Of a stretch of DNA of 64,000 bases, positions 35,318 through 44,256 are shown one piece after another; positions within the stretch are counted from its first letter, which is position 1, and the number at the start of each line of letters is the position of its first letter. The stretch lies in assembly GCF_000418325.1 (NCBI RefSeq), contig NC_021658.1:7330001-7394000 (forward strand), written 5' to 3'. A model generated the notes under the pieces. It saw only the letters and a list, made by a program, of their open reading frames with translations. It ran no database searches and was not told the DNA's origin. The translations under genes were made by a program, and so were the position numbers. The DNA is from Sorangium cellulosum So0157-2. Lineage in GTDB: Bacteria > Myxococcota_A > Polyangia > Polyangiales > Polyangiaceae.

Positions 35318-36538
35318 TCAGGGGCCACGCGGGGGCCGATCGGAGCGCGCATCCCGGGCGCGCTGGCCCTCGGCGGCGACGAGCTGCTCGCGGAGCGCCC
35401 GCCGCTCGGGCTCGCCGATGGGCGACGCGGTGGTCGAGCCGTCGCGGAGCGCCACCGAGTAGACGGACTCGCGCGGCAGGAGGTCGAGGAGCGCGGGGCT
35501 CTCGGTCGTGAGCAGGAGGTGGCGCTGGGCGGAGGCGCCGCGCAGGTACTCGACGAGCGCCGGCAGCGCGCCGCGATCGACGCCCGCGTCGGGGTGCTCG
35601 AAGCCGGCGAGCACGAGCGGCGGCTCCTGCGAGAGCGCGGTGACCATGGCCGCGAGCCGGAGCGTCGCGTCCGGCTCGTCCGTGGCCGCGCGCCAGCGCT
35701 CGCGGCCGCCGTCGTCGACGCCGTGGCGCAGCTCCGGGACGAGGAACCCGCCGGACGAGAGCGCGCGGGCGCCGTCGACGTCGCCGAGCACCTGGGACAG
35801 GCTGGCGAGGAACTGCTCGCTCCAGCGCTCCTTCTCGAGCGCGCGGAGGACGGAGCCCCAGTTCTCGCCGCTCGCGCGGAGGCGGCGGGAGGCGCTGATC
35901 TTCTGGGGCGAGCGGAGCGGGCGCGGCGCGAGGGAGTAGAGGACCGCGCGGCGCAGCTCGTCGCGCATCGGGGTGAGCGGTCCATCGGAGAGCAGCGGCA
36001 GGACGAGCCTGGCGCCGCTCACGGCGATGGGGGCGACGCCGCGGTAGGCGAGCGTGCCGCTGCGGCCCTTGTCCTTGCGCGAGAACCCCTTCGGGCTGCC
36101 CTTCAGCCGGTCGAAGGAGACCTCGGGCGGGTCGCTGCCGGCGTCGAAGACGTCGCGGAGGCCCGGCTTGACGAGCCGGGTGAGGGCGCTGCGCTGCCAC
36201 CACGCGGCGGTCTCGCTCTTCACGCGCGGCTCGCCCTCCCGGTCGCCGGGCGCGAGCTGCACGAGCCAGAACCCGTGGCCCTCGGTCCTGGAGACGGCGA
36301 CGCCGAGGGTGGTGACCGCGCCGCTGTCGCGGGGGCGCTGCAGCGCGCCGCCGCCGCGGCGGCTGGCCGCCGCCTGCTCGAGCGCCCCGTTGGCGCACTC
36401 GGCGAGGAACCGCACGGCGTCGAGGAGGCACCCCTTCCCCGCGCCGGGCGGGCCGACGAGCGCGGTCAGCGCGCCGAGCGTGAGCTCGATGCCGGGCCCG
36501 ATGCTGCCGTAGTTGCTGACGTAGACGTGGGTGATCAT
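35318..36538 (-). CDS. Degenerate AAA/ABC-type ATPase paralogue
   Basis: The 406-residue protein (ATG 36538) is a clear paralogue of the ATPase at 37718-38944, sharing YVSNYGSIG, GENWGSVLRALEKERW, GGFLVPELRHGVD and LLDLLP. Key residues differ: Walker A reads GPPGAGKGCLL (GKG for GKS/T), the Walker B end is VLAGFEHPD rather than GIEEPE, and the switch is TTESP rather than TTHSP. ATP hydrolysis is probably impaired. Its start overlaps a preceding frame by four bases (ATGA). Confidence 0.75.
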   Translation of the reverse strand: MITHVYVSNYGSIGPGIELTLGALTALVGPPGAGKGCLLDAVRFLAECANGALEQAAASRRGGGALQRPRDSGAVTTLGVAVSRTEGHGFWLVQLAPGDREGEPRVKSETAAWWQRSALTRLVKPGLRDVFDAGSDPPEVSFDRLKGSPKGFSRKDKGRSGTLAYRGVAPIAVSGARLVLPLLSDGPLTPMRDELRRAVLYSLAPRPLRSPQKISASRRLRASGENWGSVLRALEKERWSEQFLASLSQVLGDVDGARALSSGGFLVPELRHGVDDGGRERWRAATDEPDATLRLAAMVTALSQEPPLVLAGFEHPDAGVDRGALPALVEYLRGASAQRHLLLTTESPALLDLLPRESVYSVALRDGSTTASPIGEPERRALREQLVAAEGQRARDARSDRPPRGP

Positions 36539-37071
36539 CGCGGCGCGGAGCCCCTCTTCCAGGGCGTGCCCTCCCCTCGCGCTGCGGGATGAGCCGGACG
36601 GGCTGGGCGGCCCTCCAGGGACGCCGGTGGGAGCGCCAGGGACGCTGGAGCGCGCGTCAGGGACGCAGGCACGACGGCCAGGGACTTGGCGTTGTGCTCC
36701 CGGAGCGCGTCGCGCTGTTCGGCAGGGACAGGCAGCCGCGCGTCTGGGACAGGCAGCCGCGCATCTGGGACAGGCAGCCGCGCATCTGGGACAGGCAGCC
36801 ACGCATCTGGGACATCCGGCCGGCGTGGAAGCGGGCCGGTAGGCGCTGGCATGTTCATGCCGCGGAGATACCCGGGCGCCGGGGTCAGCCGCCTCCCCTC
36901 TCGGGCCGGTGCTAGGCGGCCTTCGGTACCTTCCTGAGACGCTTCGATGCTCCCCACCCGACGAGGATCATCGAACGCCTCGTCCGCGATGGCCGCAACA
37001 AGATCCTTCAGGCGGAGCGCCACCCCGCGAGGGCCGGGCGATCGCGCCCGCAGGATCGTAAGGCCCGGCAC
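36535..37071 (-). CDS. Possible low-complexity protein upstream of the degenerate ATPase
   Basis: This 178-residue frame (ATG 37071) ends with a TGA that overlaps the ATPase start as ATGA. The N-terminal third has plausible helical composition (LRLKDLVAAIADEAFDDPRR). The rest repeats VPDARLP from a 21-base array at about 36727-36812, plus Pro/Arg-rich sequence. It may be a real coupled gene or a fortuitous frame over a repeat; nothing identifies a function. Confidence 0.35.
   Translation of the reverse strand: MPGLTILRARSPGPRGVALRLKDLVAAIADEAFDDPRRVGSIEASQEGTEGRLAPAREGRRLTPAPGYLRGMNMPAPTGPLPRRPDVPDAWLPVPDARLPVPDARLPVPDARLPVPAEQRDALREHNAKSLAVVPASLTRAPASLALPPASLEGRPARPAHPAARGEGTPWKRGSAPR
36727..36812. 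repeat. 21-bp tandem repeat, about four copies
   Basis: Units GGGACAGGCAGCCGCGCATC plus T, separated by exactly 21 bases. Located between the TOPRIM-like gene and the degenerate ATPase; in-frame (VPDARLP) on the minus strand. Confidence 0.85.
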
Positions 37072-37098
37072 GGAACCGCGGCGGTGAGCCGAGGCGCG

Positions 37099-37725
37099 CT
37101 AGGGTCGAGGAGGCGGGTACACCCCGAGAGCGCCGGGCGCGGCGAGGAACCGCAGCGCGTTCTCGAGCGTACGAAACGACCTCGCCTGCGACGCGCGCAG
37201 CACGCCGAAGTCGATCCACTGGGTGAGCCGGAGCTGGTCGAGCGTGGGCTTGTACGTTTTGCCCGGCGGGAAGCGCTCCGAGAGCCACCCCTTCACGTCG
37301 CGGATGCTCTCGGGATTCTCCGGGCACGTCGTGCCCTCCGCGATGCGCACGCCGGGGCGGATCTCCCGGCCCGCCATGAGATGGATGCACGGCAGGAACC
37401 ACGCCTCAAACTCGCGGTGTGCCAGCACCACGGCGGCAGGAAACGGCAGGCTCGCGGCCGTGACCCACGCCGCGGTCTCGGGGCCCGCCGTGGCCGGGCA
37501 TCCATCGTCCTCATCGCGGAGCAGCAGCGCCAGGGAGCAGTCGCGCTCGCTGCGCAGGAGCTCGCAGGCTTGCAGCACGCCAGCGCGGGTGTTGAGCGCC
37601 TTGCCGCGCTTGGGGGCGCCCCAGACCGCGTGCCGCAGCCCGAGGTCGGCCCAGAGCCGAATGACCAGGTTCCTCGCCGCACCGACCTCGCCGTGCCCCT
37701 CCACGATCAGGTAGGCCTTACCCAT
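37099..37725 (-). CDS. TOPRIM-like DUF4276-type protein of the second ATPase module
   Basis: Starting at ATG 37725 (MGKAYLIVEGHGEVGA; ATG 37734 is three codons upstream), the protein carries the acidic triad of TOPRIM-like effectors: VEGHGEV near residue 9-15, LLLRDEDDG near 68-76, and HREFEAWFLP near 105-114. This is typical of DUF4276 proteins encoded after an OLD-like/COG4637 ATPase. The start overlaps the ATPase stop, so the two are co-translated. Probably a nuclease or effector of a defence module (inference). Confidence 0.75.
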   Translation of the reverse strand: MGKAYLIVEGHGEVGAARNLVIRLWADLGLRHAVWGAPKRGKALNTRAGVLQACELLRSERDCSLALLLRDEDDGCPATAGPETAAWVTAASLPFPAAVVLAHREFEAWFLPCIHLMAGREIRPGVRIAEGTTCPENPESIRDVKGWLSERFPPGKTYKPTLDQLRLTQWIDFGVLRASQARSFRTLENALRFLAAPGALGVYPPPRP

Positions 37726-38944
37726 CGTCATCAATCCCCTCGGGGTGGAGGCCTTCCGCGTGGAGGAGATCGCTGGTGGACATCAGGCGCTTGCGCACGA
37801 GCTCGCGCTGCCGCTCGTCCACGCGCGAGACGATGGTCGCACCGCCTCGCCGCTCGACCACGCGGAGGCTATCAACAGGCAGCAGATCCAGAAGGTCAGG
37901 GCTGTGCGTCGTGAGGAGGATCTGGCTGCGGCGCGAGGCCTCCCTCAGAAAATCGAAGAGGATCGGAAGGGCGCCAGGGTGGACGGCAAGCTCCGGCTCC
38001 TCGATGCCGATGAGCGACAGCGGCGGCTCCTGGAAGAGAGCCGTGAGGATCGCCGACACGCGCAGCGTCCCGTCCGACTCCTGCGCGGCACCGCGCCAGC
38101 GCCCGTCGCCCGACGCGTCGACGCCGTGGCGGAACTCCGGGATCAAGTACCCGCCCGCGCGCACGACGCGGTAGTCGTCGACATCCCCGGCGATGCGGCT
38201 CAAAGAACAAAGAAGCTCGCCACCCCAGCGTTCCTTGTCCAGCGACGAGAGCGTCCAGGCCCAGTTCTCGCCGTTTGCCATCATCGGCTTCTCGGGATTC
38301 GGCGCACGCGGCGGGCGCAGCTCGTTCGGAAACAGCGAGTACATTGCCACCCGATTGAGCTCGTCTGCGAGCGGCCTCAGAGCCTCGTCCGAGACCTGAG
38401 GAAGCGCCAGCGCCGTATGGGTGGGCGGGGAGAGCAGCCCGAGGATGTCGCCGACCTTGCTGACATGAAGTCCTCCGAACCGAACGAAACCGGAGCCGTG
38501 CTGGCTCCTCAAGGCCGCCTGCAGATCGGGCACCTCCTCCAGGCGCAGCAATTTCTCCAGTTCCTCAGCTGCCCAGGTGCCCGGTGTTCCCCCTTGCACC
38601 CACGCGGCTCGCTCGCTCTTCACCTCGAAACCGCCGTCGCCGCCTGCCGGCTGGAGCGTGAAGGCCCAGATACCCAGGCCGCCGTGAGTATGTACCTCCG
38701 CACCGACGGTCAGCCCCAACGACGCCGTGTCGCCCTGGTGCAAGAGCGAGCCGAACCCCTGCCGCTGATGCATGGTCATCGCGAAGCTGAGCGGCGCTCG
38801 TAGACAATCGGCGAGGAAGCGCACCGCGTCCACGATGTTGCTCTTCCCTGAGGCGTTCGGCCCGACGAGCGTCGTGAGCTCCGCGAGCGGCAGCTCCACC
38901 TCGCCGATGCTGCGGTAGTTCCTGGCGAAGACCTTGGTGATCAT
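37718..38944 (-). CDS. AAA/ABC-type ATPase (COG4637-like), intact partner of the DUF4276 gene
   Basis: This 408-residue ATPase has Walker A GPNASGKSN near residues 29-37, Walker B LSLIGIEEPELAVHPG near 312-327, and the switch TTHSPDLLDLLP near 345-356; all canonical for AAA_21 proteins. Operon order ATPase then TOPRIM-like gene, with an eight-base or longer overlap. It is the functional counterpart of the degenerate ATPase at 35318-36538 and is only distantly similar to the ATPase at 7525-8781, which pairs with another TOPRIM-like protein. Confidence 0.85.
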   Translation of the reverse strand: MITKVFARNYRSIGEVELPLAELTTLVGPNASGKSNIVDAVRFLADCLRAPLSFAMTMHQRQGFGSLLHQGDTASLGLTVGAEVHTHGGLGIWAFTLQPAGGDGGFEVKSERAAWVQGGTPGTWAAEELEKLLRLEEVPDLQAALRSQHGSGFVRFGGLHVSKVGDILGLLSPPTHTALALPQVSDEALRPLADELNRVAMYSLFPNELRPPRAPNPEKPMMANGENWAWTLSSLDKERWGGELLCSLSRIAGDVDDYRVVRAGGYLIPEFRHGVDASGDGRWRGAAQESDGTLRVSAILTALFQEPPLSLIGIEEPELAVHPGALPILFDFLREASRRSQILLTTHSPDLLDLLPVDSLRVVERRGGATIVSRVDERQRELVRKRLMSTSDLLHAEGLHPEGIDDDG

Positions 38945-38979
38945 GGCTGCCTCATGGCGAGGGCTCGTCTACGCGCCCC

Positions 38980-41900
38980 TCACGCCGTGCGCGCGACCGC
39001 GATCGCGAGCGCCTCGCCGTCGACGCTGAGCTCGCGCCGCTCGGCCTGCCCCCACGCCGCGGGCGCCGCCCCGAGCACGAGCTCGGCCGCGAGCGCCTCC
39101 TGCATCAGGATCTCCCGCGCCGCCCCGGCCACCTTGCGGGCCCGCTCGCTGCCGTCGAGCGCGAGCCGGATCCGCTCGGTGAAGCCGAGGTCGAGCTCCT
39201 TGCGCAGCCCCTGCACGCGCGAGAGGATCTCCCGGCCGAGCCCCTCGTCGCGGAGCGCGTCCGTGAGCGCCGTGTGCAGCACCACGACCCCCGCGCGGCC
39301 GCCGGCCGCCGCGAACCCCTCGCCCGCCTCCACGGCGACCTCGATCTCCTCGGGGCCGAGCTCGACCTGCTCGCCGTCGAGCGCGATCGCGATCTTGCCC
39401 TCGGTCGCCAGCGCCGCGCGCAGCGCCGACGCGTCGGCCTTCGCGAGGACCTGCTTCGCGAGCTGCACCTTCTTGCCGAGCTTCGGCCCGAGCGCGCGGA
39501 AGTTCGGCTTGAGCACGTAACGGACCGCGCTCCCCTCCTCGCCGGGCTTCAGGAAGCGCACCTCGTGCACGTTGAGCTCCTCGGCGATGAGCGGCACGTG
39601 CTCGGCGAGCGCCGCCGCGAGCCCCTGCTGCGACAGCACGACGTCCGCGCGCGCGAGCGGCTGCCGCACCTTGAGCTTGTTCGCCGTGCGCACCTGCAGC
39701 CCGAGCGAGACGAGCTCGCGCACCGCGCGCATCTCGACCGCGAGCGGCTCGTCCACCGCGGCGGGGTCCGCCTCCGGGAAGGCCACGAGGTGCACGCTCT
39801 CCGGCTGCGACGCGGACCACGGCCGCCGCACCAGGTTCTGGTACATGGCCTCGGCGAGGAACGGCGTGAACGGCGCGCTCAGCTTGGCGATCGCGACGAG
39901 CACCTCGTAGAGCGTGAAGTACGCGTCGCGCTTGTCCTGGGCCGCCCGCACGGCGCCGGGCGCGACGTCGAGCGGGTCCGCCGCCGTGGCGGCCCAGAAG
40001 CGCGCCCGGCTCCGGCGGACGTACCAGTTGGACAGCGCGTCCACGAGGTCGACCAGCCGCTGCGCGGCCTCGTACAAGCGGTACTCGTCGAGGTGCGCCG
40101 TCACCTCCCGCGTCGAGAGCGCGAGCTCCGAGAGGATCCACCGGTCGAGGAGCGACCGCTCCTTCGCGGGCCGGTAGCCGGCGCTCGCCGCGAGCGCCGC
40201 GGGCGACGTGTCCGCCGCGCCGGGGTTCCCCTCCGCGGGCGAGAAGCCGTCGATGTTCGCGTAGATGGTGAAGAACGAGTAGACGTTCCGGAGCTTGACC
40301 GCGAACTCCTTCTGGAGGGCGCGCACGTTCGTGAGCGAGTGGCGCGTGTTGGTCCACGGCGGGGAGGACGCGTAGAAGAACCACCGGAACGCGTCGGCCC
40401 CCGGCGCGGAGGTCGACGGATCCTCGATGGTCACGCGCTCGGCCTGATCGAGCCGCGGCACGTCGTTCGGCATCACCGAGAGCGCCCCCTGCCCGGGCGT
40501 GAGGCCCAGCCGATCGAGATCGGCCTCGGAGAGCGCGACGATCCGCCGCGGCATCCCCTTCTGCGGCCGGAGCTCCATGGTGATCGGCTGCGCCTCGCGA
40601 TCGGCGCGGTACATGCGCACCTTCGCGGCGTCGCCCGTCAGGTCGAGCCCCTCGTAGTCCTCGCGCGCGATGAGCGCGACCCCGTCCTTCGGCTGGGCCC
40701 CCTTCACTTCGGCGGCCCGCACCGCCGCGAACTCCATCCGGACGCGCTCGAGGATGACCTCGGGCGGCGTGTAGTTGCCCTTCGACTTGCTCTCCTTCTT
40801 GCCCTCGCGGTCGCAGACGTGCCCGAGCACGACGCACGTCTTGTACGGGTGCGGGTAGCTCCGGGCCCGCGACAGCCCGAGCTTCTCCTGCGTCGCCTCG
40901 TCGAAGACGAGCGTCGAGACCATCAGGAGCGAGTAGAACCAGCCGCGCGTCTGGTCGATCGCCTCGCTGATGAAGTCCGCCGGGAACGCGCGATCGAACA
41001 GCTCCTTCGAGCCCGGGGCGTGCGGGTAGCCCCACTGCGCGAACGGCATGCTCCCGCTGTCGAACCACGCGTCGATGACCTCGGTCACGCGCCGCATCTC
41101 GCCGCCGCACGACGGACACGGGAACGTCACCCGGTCGATCCACGGCTTGTGGACGATGAGGTGGTCGTTCAGGCTCGGATCGGCCTTCTTCGCCTCGTGG
41201 AAGTGGTCGAAGGCGCGCGGGTTCAGCGCCTCGATCTCGGCGACCGACGCCGGGGCGAGCTGGTGCTCCTCGCTGTTCGCGCAGATCCAGACGTTGAGCG
41301 GCGTCCCCCAGTACCGCTCGCGCGAGAGCGCCCAGTCGACGTTGTTGGCGAGGAAGTCGCCGAAGCGCCCCTCCTGGATGTGGGGCGGCATCCAGTGGAT
41401 CGCGCGGTTGTTGGCGATCGCCTTGTCGATGTTCTCGCGCGTCCGGATGTACCAGGCGGGCCGCGCGAGCTGGATCAGCGGATCGTCGTCGGCGCGCCAG
41501 CAGAACGGGTAGTCGTGGCGGTACTTCTCGTCGTGGACGAGCAGCCCGCGGGCCGCGAGGTCCTTGAGGATGAGCGGGTCGGCGTCCTTCACCCACAGGC
41601 CCGAGAACGGCGTGAGCCCCGGCTCGAAGGTGCCGTCCGGCCGCACCGCGCACAGGATCGGCACCTCGCCCGCGGCGCCCGGCGCGGCGAGCTCGGCGAC
41701 GCGCCGCTTGTGGGCGTTGAAGTCGTCCTCGCCGAACGCGGGCGCGATGTGGACGACGCCGGTGCCGGAGTCGAGCGTGACGAAGTCGGCGCCGATCACG
41801 ACCCAGTAGAGCGGCTCCTCCTTGCCGTCCTTCCGCCGCAGGGAGGCGCCCTCGAGCGACCTCGAGTAGCTGTCGAACGGCGGGCGGTACCGCTTCCCGA

Positions 41901-42840
41901 TGAGCTCGCTCCCCTTGAGCTCGCGGAGCACGGGCAGGTCGCGCTTGAACTTCTTCGCGAGCTCCTCGCGCAGCGCCGCGGCGACGATGAGCTTCCGCGC
42001 CACCTGCGCCGCCCCGCCCGCGGGCGCCCCCGCGTCCACGACGACGTAGTCGAACTCGGGCCGCACGGCGGCGTAGCCGTTCGAGGGCAAGGTCCACGGG
42101 GTGGTCGTCCAGGCGCAGAGCGCGGTGTCGGGCTCGTCCACGAGCGGGAACGCCACGAACACGCTCGGGTCGTCCACGGTCTTGTAGTTCCAGCCGACCT
42201 CGGCCGCGCTGAGCGCCGTCCCCCCCTGCGGCCACCACCAGCAGACGCGGTGGCCGCGGTAGAGCAGCCCCTTCTTGTGCAGCTGCGAGAGCGCCCACCA
42301 GACGCTCTCGACGTAGCTCCGGTGGTAAGTGACATAGGCGCTGTCGAGGTCGACCCAGAAGCCGATCTTGTCGGTCAGGCTCTCCCACGCCTCGGTGTAC
42401 CGGAAGACCGAGTCGATGCAGCGCGAGATGAACGGCTCGACGCCGTAGCGCTCGATGTCGGCCTTGCCGTGGATGCGCAGCTCCTTCTCGACCTCGACCT
42501 CGACCGGCAGCCCGTGGGTGTCCCAGCCGGCCTTCCGCGGGACGTCGTAGCCGCGCATCGTCTTGTAGCGGGGGAAGACGTCCTTCACGGCGCGCGTGAG
42601 CACGTGGCCGTTGTGCGGCATGCCGTTGGCGGTCGGCGGGCCCTCGTAAAAGACGAACGTGCCCTTGGACGGCCCGGTGGCGCGGGTCTCGGCGCGGAGC
42701 GTCTTCTCGAAGATGCGGTGCTGCTTCCAGAAGGCGAGGATCTTCGCCTCGTCGGCGGGGAAGTTCAGCTCGGTCGCCACCTTGTCGAACAGGGGCTCGT
42801 GCGGGCCGTCGGTCGGTTTCTTCGAGGACGCTTCGGACAT
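38980..42840 (-). CDS. ileS: Isoleucyl-tRNA synthetase, type 2 (eukaryote-like), with a post-KMSKS insertion
   Basis: The 1286-residue class I synthetase charges tRNA-Ile. ATG 42840 (MSEASSKKPTD) is preferred; an upstream ATG adds Arg-rich non-homologous sequence. HIGH-like motif is MPHNGHVLTR, the editing domain GDRLHITTPVY-type segment is present in the middle, and the KMSKS motif appears as KESKSKGNY near residue 683. A zinc-like CPSCGGEM follows DRVTFP. Between KESKS and GADAFRWFFY lies about 110 extra residues. The type-2 class is inferred from length and motifs. Confidence 0.93.
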   Translation of the reverse strand: MSEASSKKPTDGPHEPLFDKVATELNFPADEAKILAFWKQHRIFEKTLRAETRATGPSKGTFVFYEGPPTANGMPHNGHVLTRAVKDVFPRYKTMRGYDVPRKAGWDTHGLPVEVEVEKELRIHGKADIERYGVEPFISRCIDSVFRYTEAWESLTDKIGFWVDLDSAYVTYHRSYVESVWWALSQLHKKGLLYRGHRVCWWWPQGGTALSAAEVGWNYKTVDDPSVFVAFPLVDEPDTALCAWTTTPWTLPSNGYAAVRPEFDYVVVDAGAPAGGAAQVARKLIVAAALREELAKKFKRDLPVLRELKGSELIGKRYRPPFDSYSRSLEGASLRRKDGKEEPLYWVVIGADFVTLDSGTGVVHIAPAFGEDDFNAHKRRVAELAAPGAAGEVPILCAVRPDGTFEPGLTPFSGLWVKDADPLILKDLAARGLLVHDEKYRHDYPFCWRADDDPLIQLARPAWYIRTRENIDKAIANNRAIHWMPPHIQEGRFGDFLANNVDWALSRERYWGTPLNVWICANSEEHQLAPASVAEIEALNPRAFDHFHEAKKADPSLNDHLIVHKPWIDRVTFPCPSCGGEMRRVTEVIDAWFDSGSMPFAQWGYPHAPGSKELFDRAFPADFISEAIDQTRGWFYSLLMVSTLVFDEATQEKLGLSRARSYPHPYKTCVVLGHVCDREGKKESKSKGNYTPPEVILERVRMEFAAVRAAEVKGAQPKDGVALIAREDYEGLDLTGDAAKVRMYRADREAQPITMELRPQKGMPRRIVALSEADLDRLGLTPGQGALSVMPNDVPRLDQAERVTIEDPSTSAPGADAFRWFFYASSPPWTNTRHSLTNVRALQKEFAVKLRNVYSFFTIYANIDGFSPAEGNPGAADTSPAALAASAGYRPAKERSLLDRWILSELALSTREVTAHLDEYRLYEAAQRLVDLVDALSNWYVRRSRARFWAATAADPLDVAPGAVRAAQDKRDAYFTLYEVLVAIAKLSAPFTPFLAEAMYQNLVRRPWSASQPESVHLVAFPEADPAAVDEPLAVEMRAVRELVSLGLQVRTANKLKVRQPLARADVVLSQQGLAAALAEHVPLIAEELNVHEVRFLKPGEEGSAVRYVLKPNFRALGPKLGKKVQLAKQVLAKADASALRAALATEGKIAIALDGEQVELGPEEIEVAVEAGEGFAAAGGRAGVVVLHTALTDALRDEGLGREILSRVQGLRKELDLGFTERIRLALDGSERARKVAGAAREILMQEALAAELVLGAAPAAWGQAERRELSVDGEALAIAVARTA

Positions 42841-42936
42841 GGCCCGGCCTAGTAGCAAGGCGGATTGCCAGCGTCGAGGGAGGCGCTGGGGCCGGGGCTT
42901 TCGCGCGCCGGGTGCGGTGGGTGCTACGCTCGATGC

Positions 42937-43530
42937 ATGAGCGCGCAGCACCCGCTATTTCCAGGCAACGCGCCCGAGGTCGAGACCGCGTTCCAGGCCG
43001 TGCCGGAAGAGATGGTCGCCGAGATCCTCGACGGGGAGCTGCACACATTCCCGCGGCCGGCGCGGCCGCATACCCGCACCGCGTCGCGTTTGAACGTGAG
43101 GCTTGGGGGTCCGTTCGATCTGGATCCAGGTGGACCTGGCGGCTGGGTCATCCTCGTGGAGCCCGAGCTCCACCTCGGCCCGAGGCCCGACAAGGTCGTC
43201 CCCGATCTCGCCGGCTGGCGCCGCGAGCGCATCCCCGACGCGCTCGGGCCCGACGACGCGCCCGCGCACTACGACCTCGCGCCCGACTGGGTCTGCGAGG
43301 TGATCTCCCCGCGCACCGAGCGCATCGATCGCGGCAAGAAGATGCGGATCTACCGCCGCGAAGGGGTCCGCCACGCCTGGCTGATCAACCCGGTCGCGCA
43401 GACGCTCGAGGTGTACCGGCTCGACGACGGCCGGTGGTCGCTGCTCGACACCCACGAAGGCGACGAGGCCGTGCGGGCCGAGCCGTTCGACGCGATCGAG
43501 CTGCCGCTCGCCGACCTCTGGGCGAGGTGA
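42937..43530 (+). CDS. Uma2 family (DUF820) putative endonuclease, intact copy
   Basis: This 197-residue protein has the Uma2 PD-(D/E)XK-like core: VEPELHLGPRPDKVVPDLAGWRRER near residues 70-94, PDWVCEVISPRTERID near 112-127, then KKMRIYRREGVRHAWLINP near 130-148. Uma2 genes are numerous in myxobacteria and cyanobacteria and often occur as tandem duplicates; roles in defence have been proposed but not shown here. A frameshifted copy follows immediately. Confidence 0.82.
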   Translation: MSAQHPLFPGNAPEVETAFQAVPEEMVAEILDGELHTFPRPARPHTRTASRLNVRLGGPFDLDPGGPGGWVILVEPELHLGPRPDKVVPDLAGWRRERIPDALGPDDAPAHYDLAPDWVCEVISPRTERIDRGKKMRIYRREGVRHAWLINPVAQTLEVYRLDDGRWSLLDTHEGDEAVRAEPFDAIELPLADLWAR

Positions 43531-43550
43531 GGACGTCCGCCGCGCGGCCC

Positions 43551-43587
43551 CTCGTCGGCGGGGAAGCTCAGCTCGGTCGCCACCTTG
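43551..43587 (+). repeat. 37-bp duplicated fragment of the ileS 5' region
   Basis: These bases match 42748-42784 (inside ileS codons about 19-31) with one mismatch, and lie just upstream of the second Uma2 copy. They mark the edge of the duplicated block. Confidence 0.9.
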
Positions 43588-43628
43588 AGGCGCCGGGGCG
43601 CGAGCGGGAGGAGTGATAGGCTAGCGGC

Positions 43629-44223
43629 ATGAGCGCACAGCACCCGCTGCTCCCGGGCAACGCCCCCGAGGTGGAGGCCGCGTTCCAGGCCGTGCCGGAG
43701 GAGATGGTCGCCGAGATCCTCGACGGGGAGCTGCACACGTTCCCGCGGCCGGGGCGGCCGCACACGCGTACGACGTCGCTCCTGGGCGCAAGCCTCACGG
43801 GCCCCTTCGATCGCGGGAGAGGCGGACCTGGCGGCTGGGTCATCCTCGGGGAGCCCGAGCTCCACCTCGGGCCGAGGCCCGACAAGGTCGTCCCCGATCT
43901 CGCCGGCTGGCGCCGCGAGCGCATGCCCGACGCGCTCGGGCCCGACGACGCGCCCGCGCACTACGACCTCGCGCCCGACTGGGTCTGCGAGGTGATCTCC
44001 CCCGCGCACCGAGCGCGTCGATCGCGGTAAGAAGATGCGGATCTACCGCCGCGAAGGGGTCCGCCACGCCTGGCTGATCAACCCGGTCGCGCAGACCCTC
44101 GAGGTGTACCGGCTCGACGACGGCCGGTGGTGGCTGCTCGACACGTACGAAGGCGACGAGGTCGTGCGGCCCGAGCCGTTCGACGCGATCGAGCTGCCGC
44201 TCGCCGACCTCTGGGCGCGGTAG
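43629..44223 (+). pseudogene. Uma2 family gene, second copy, frameshifted by one C
   Basis: The first 130 residues (ATG 43629) align with the intact copy up to VCEVISP. There CTCCCCGCG of the intact gene has become CTCCCCCGCG (about 43998-44003), shifting the frame so that the protein ends at 44030. The original C-terminal half (KKMRIYRREGVRHAWLINP) continues intact in the next frame from 44035 to 44223. The single C gain in a C-run could be slippage, a real loss, or a sequencing artefact. Confidence 0.85.
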
Positions 44224-44256
44224 CGCGCCACCGAGCGGGCGGCGCAGCGGCGCAGC

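Noticed and set aside
38969-42852. Long Arg/Asp-rich open frames opposite ileS and the nuo genes
   Set aside because: High-GC antisense shadows: Arg/Gly/Ala-rich, no domain, while the other strand has clear ileS/nuo motifs.
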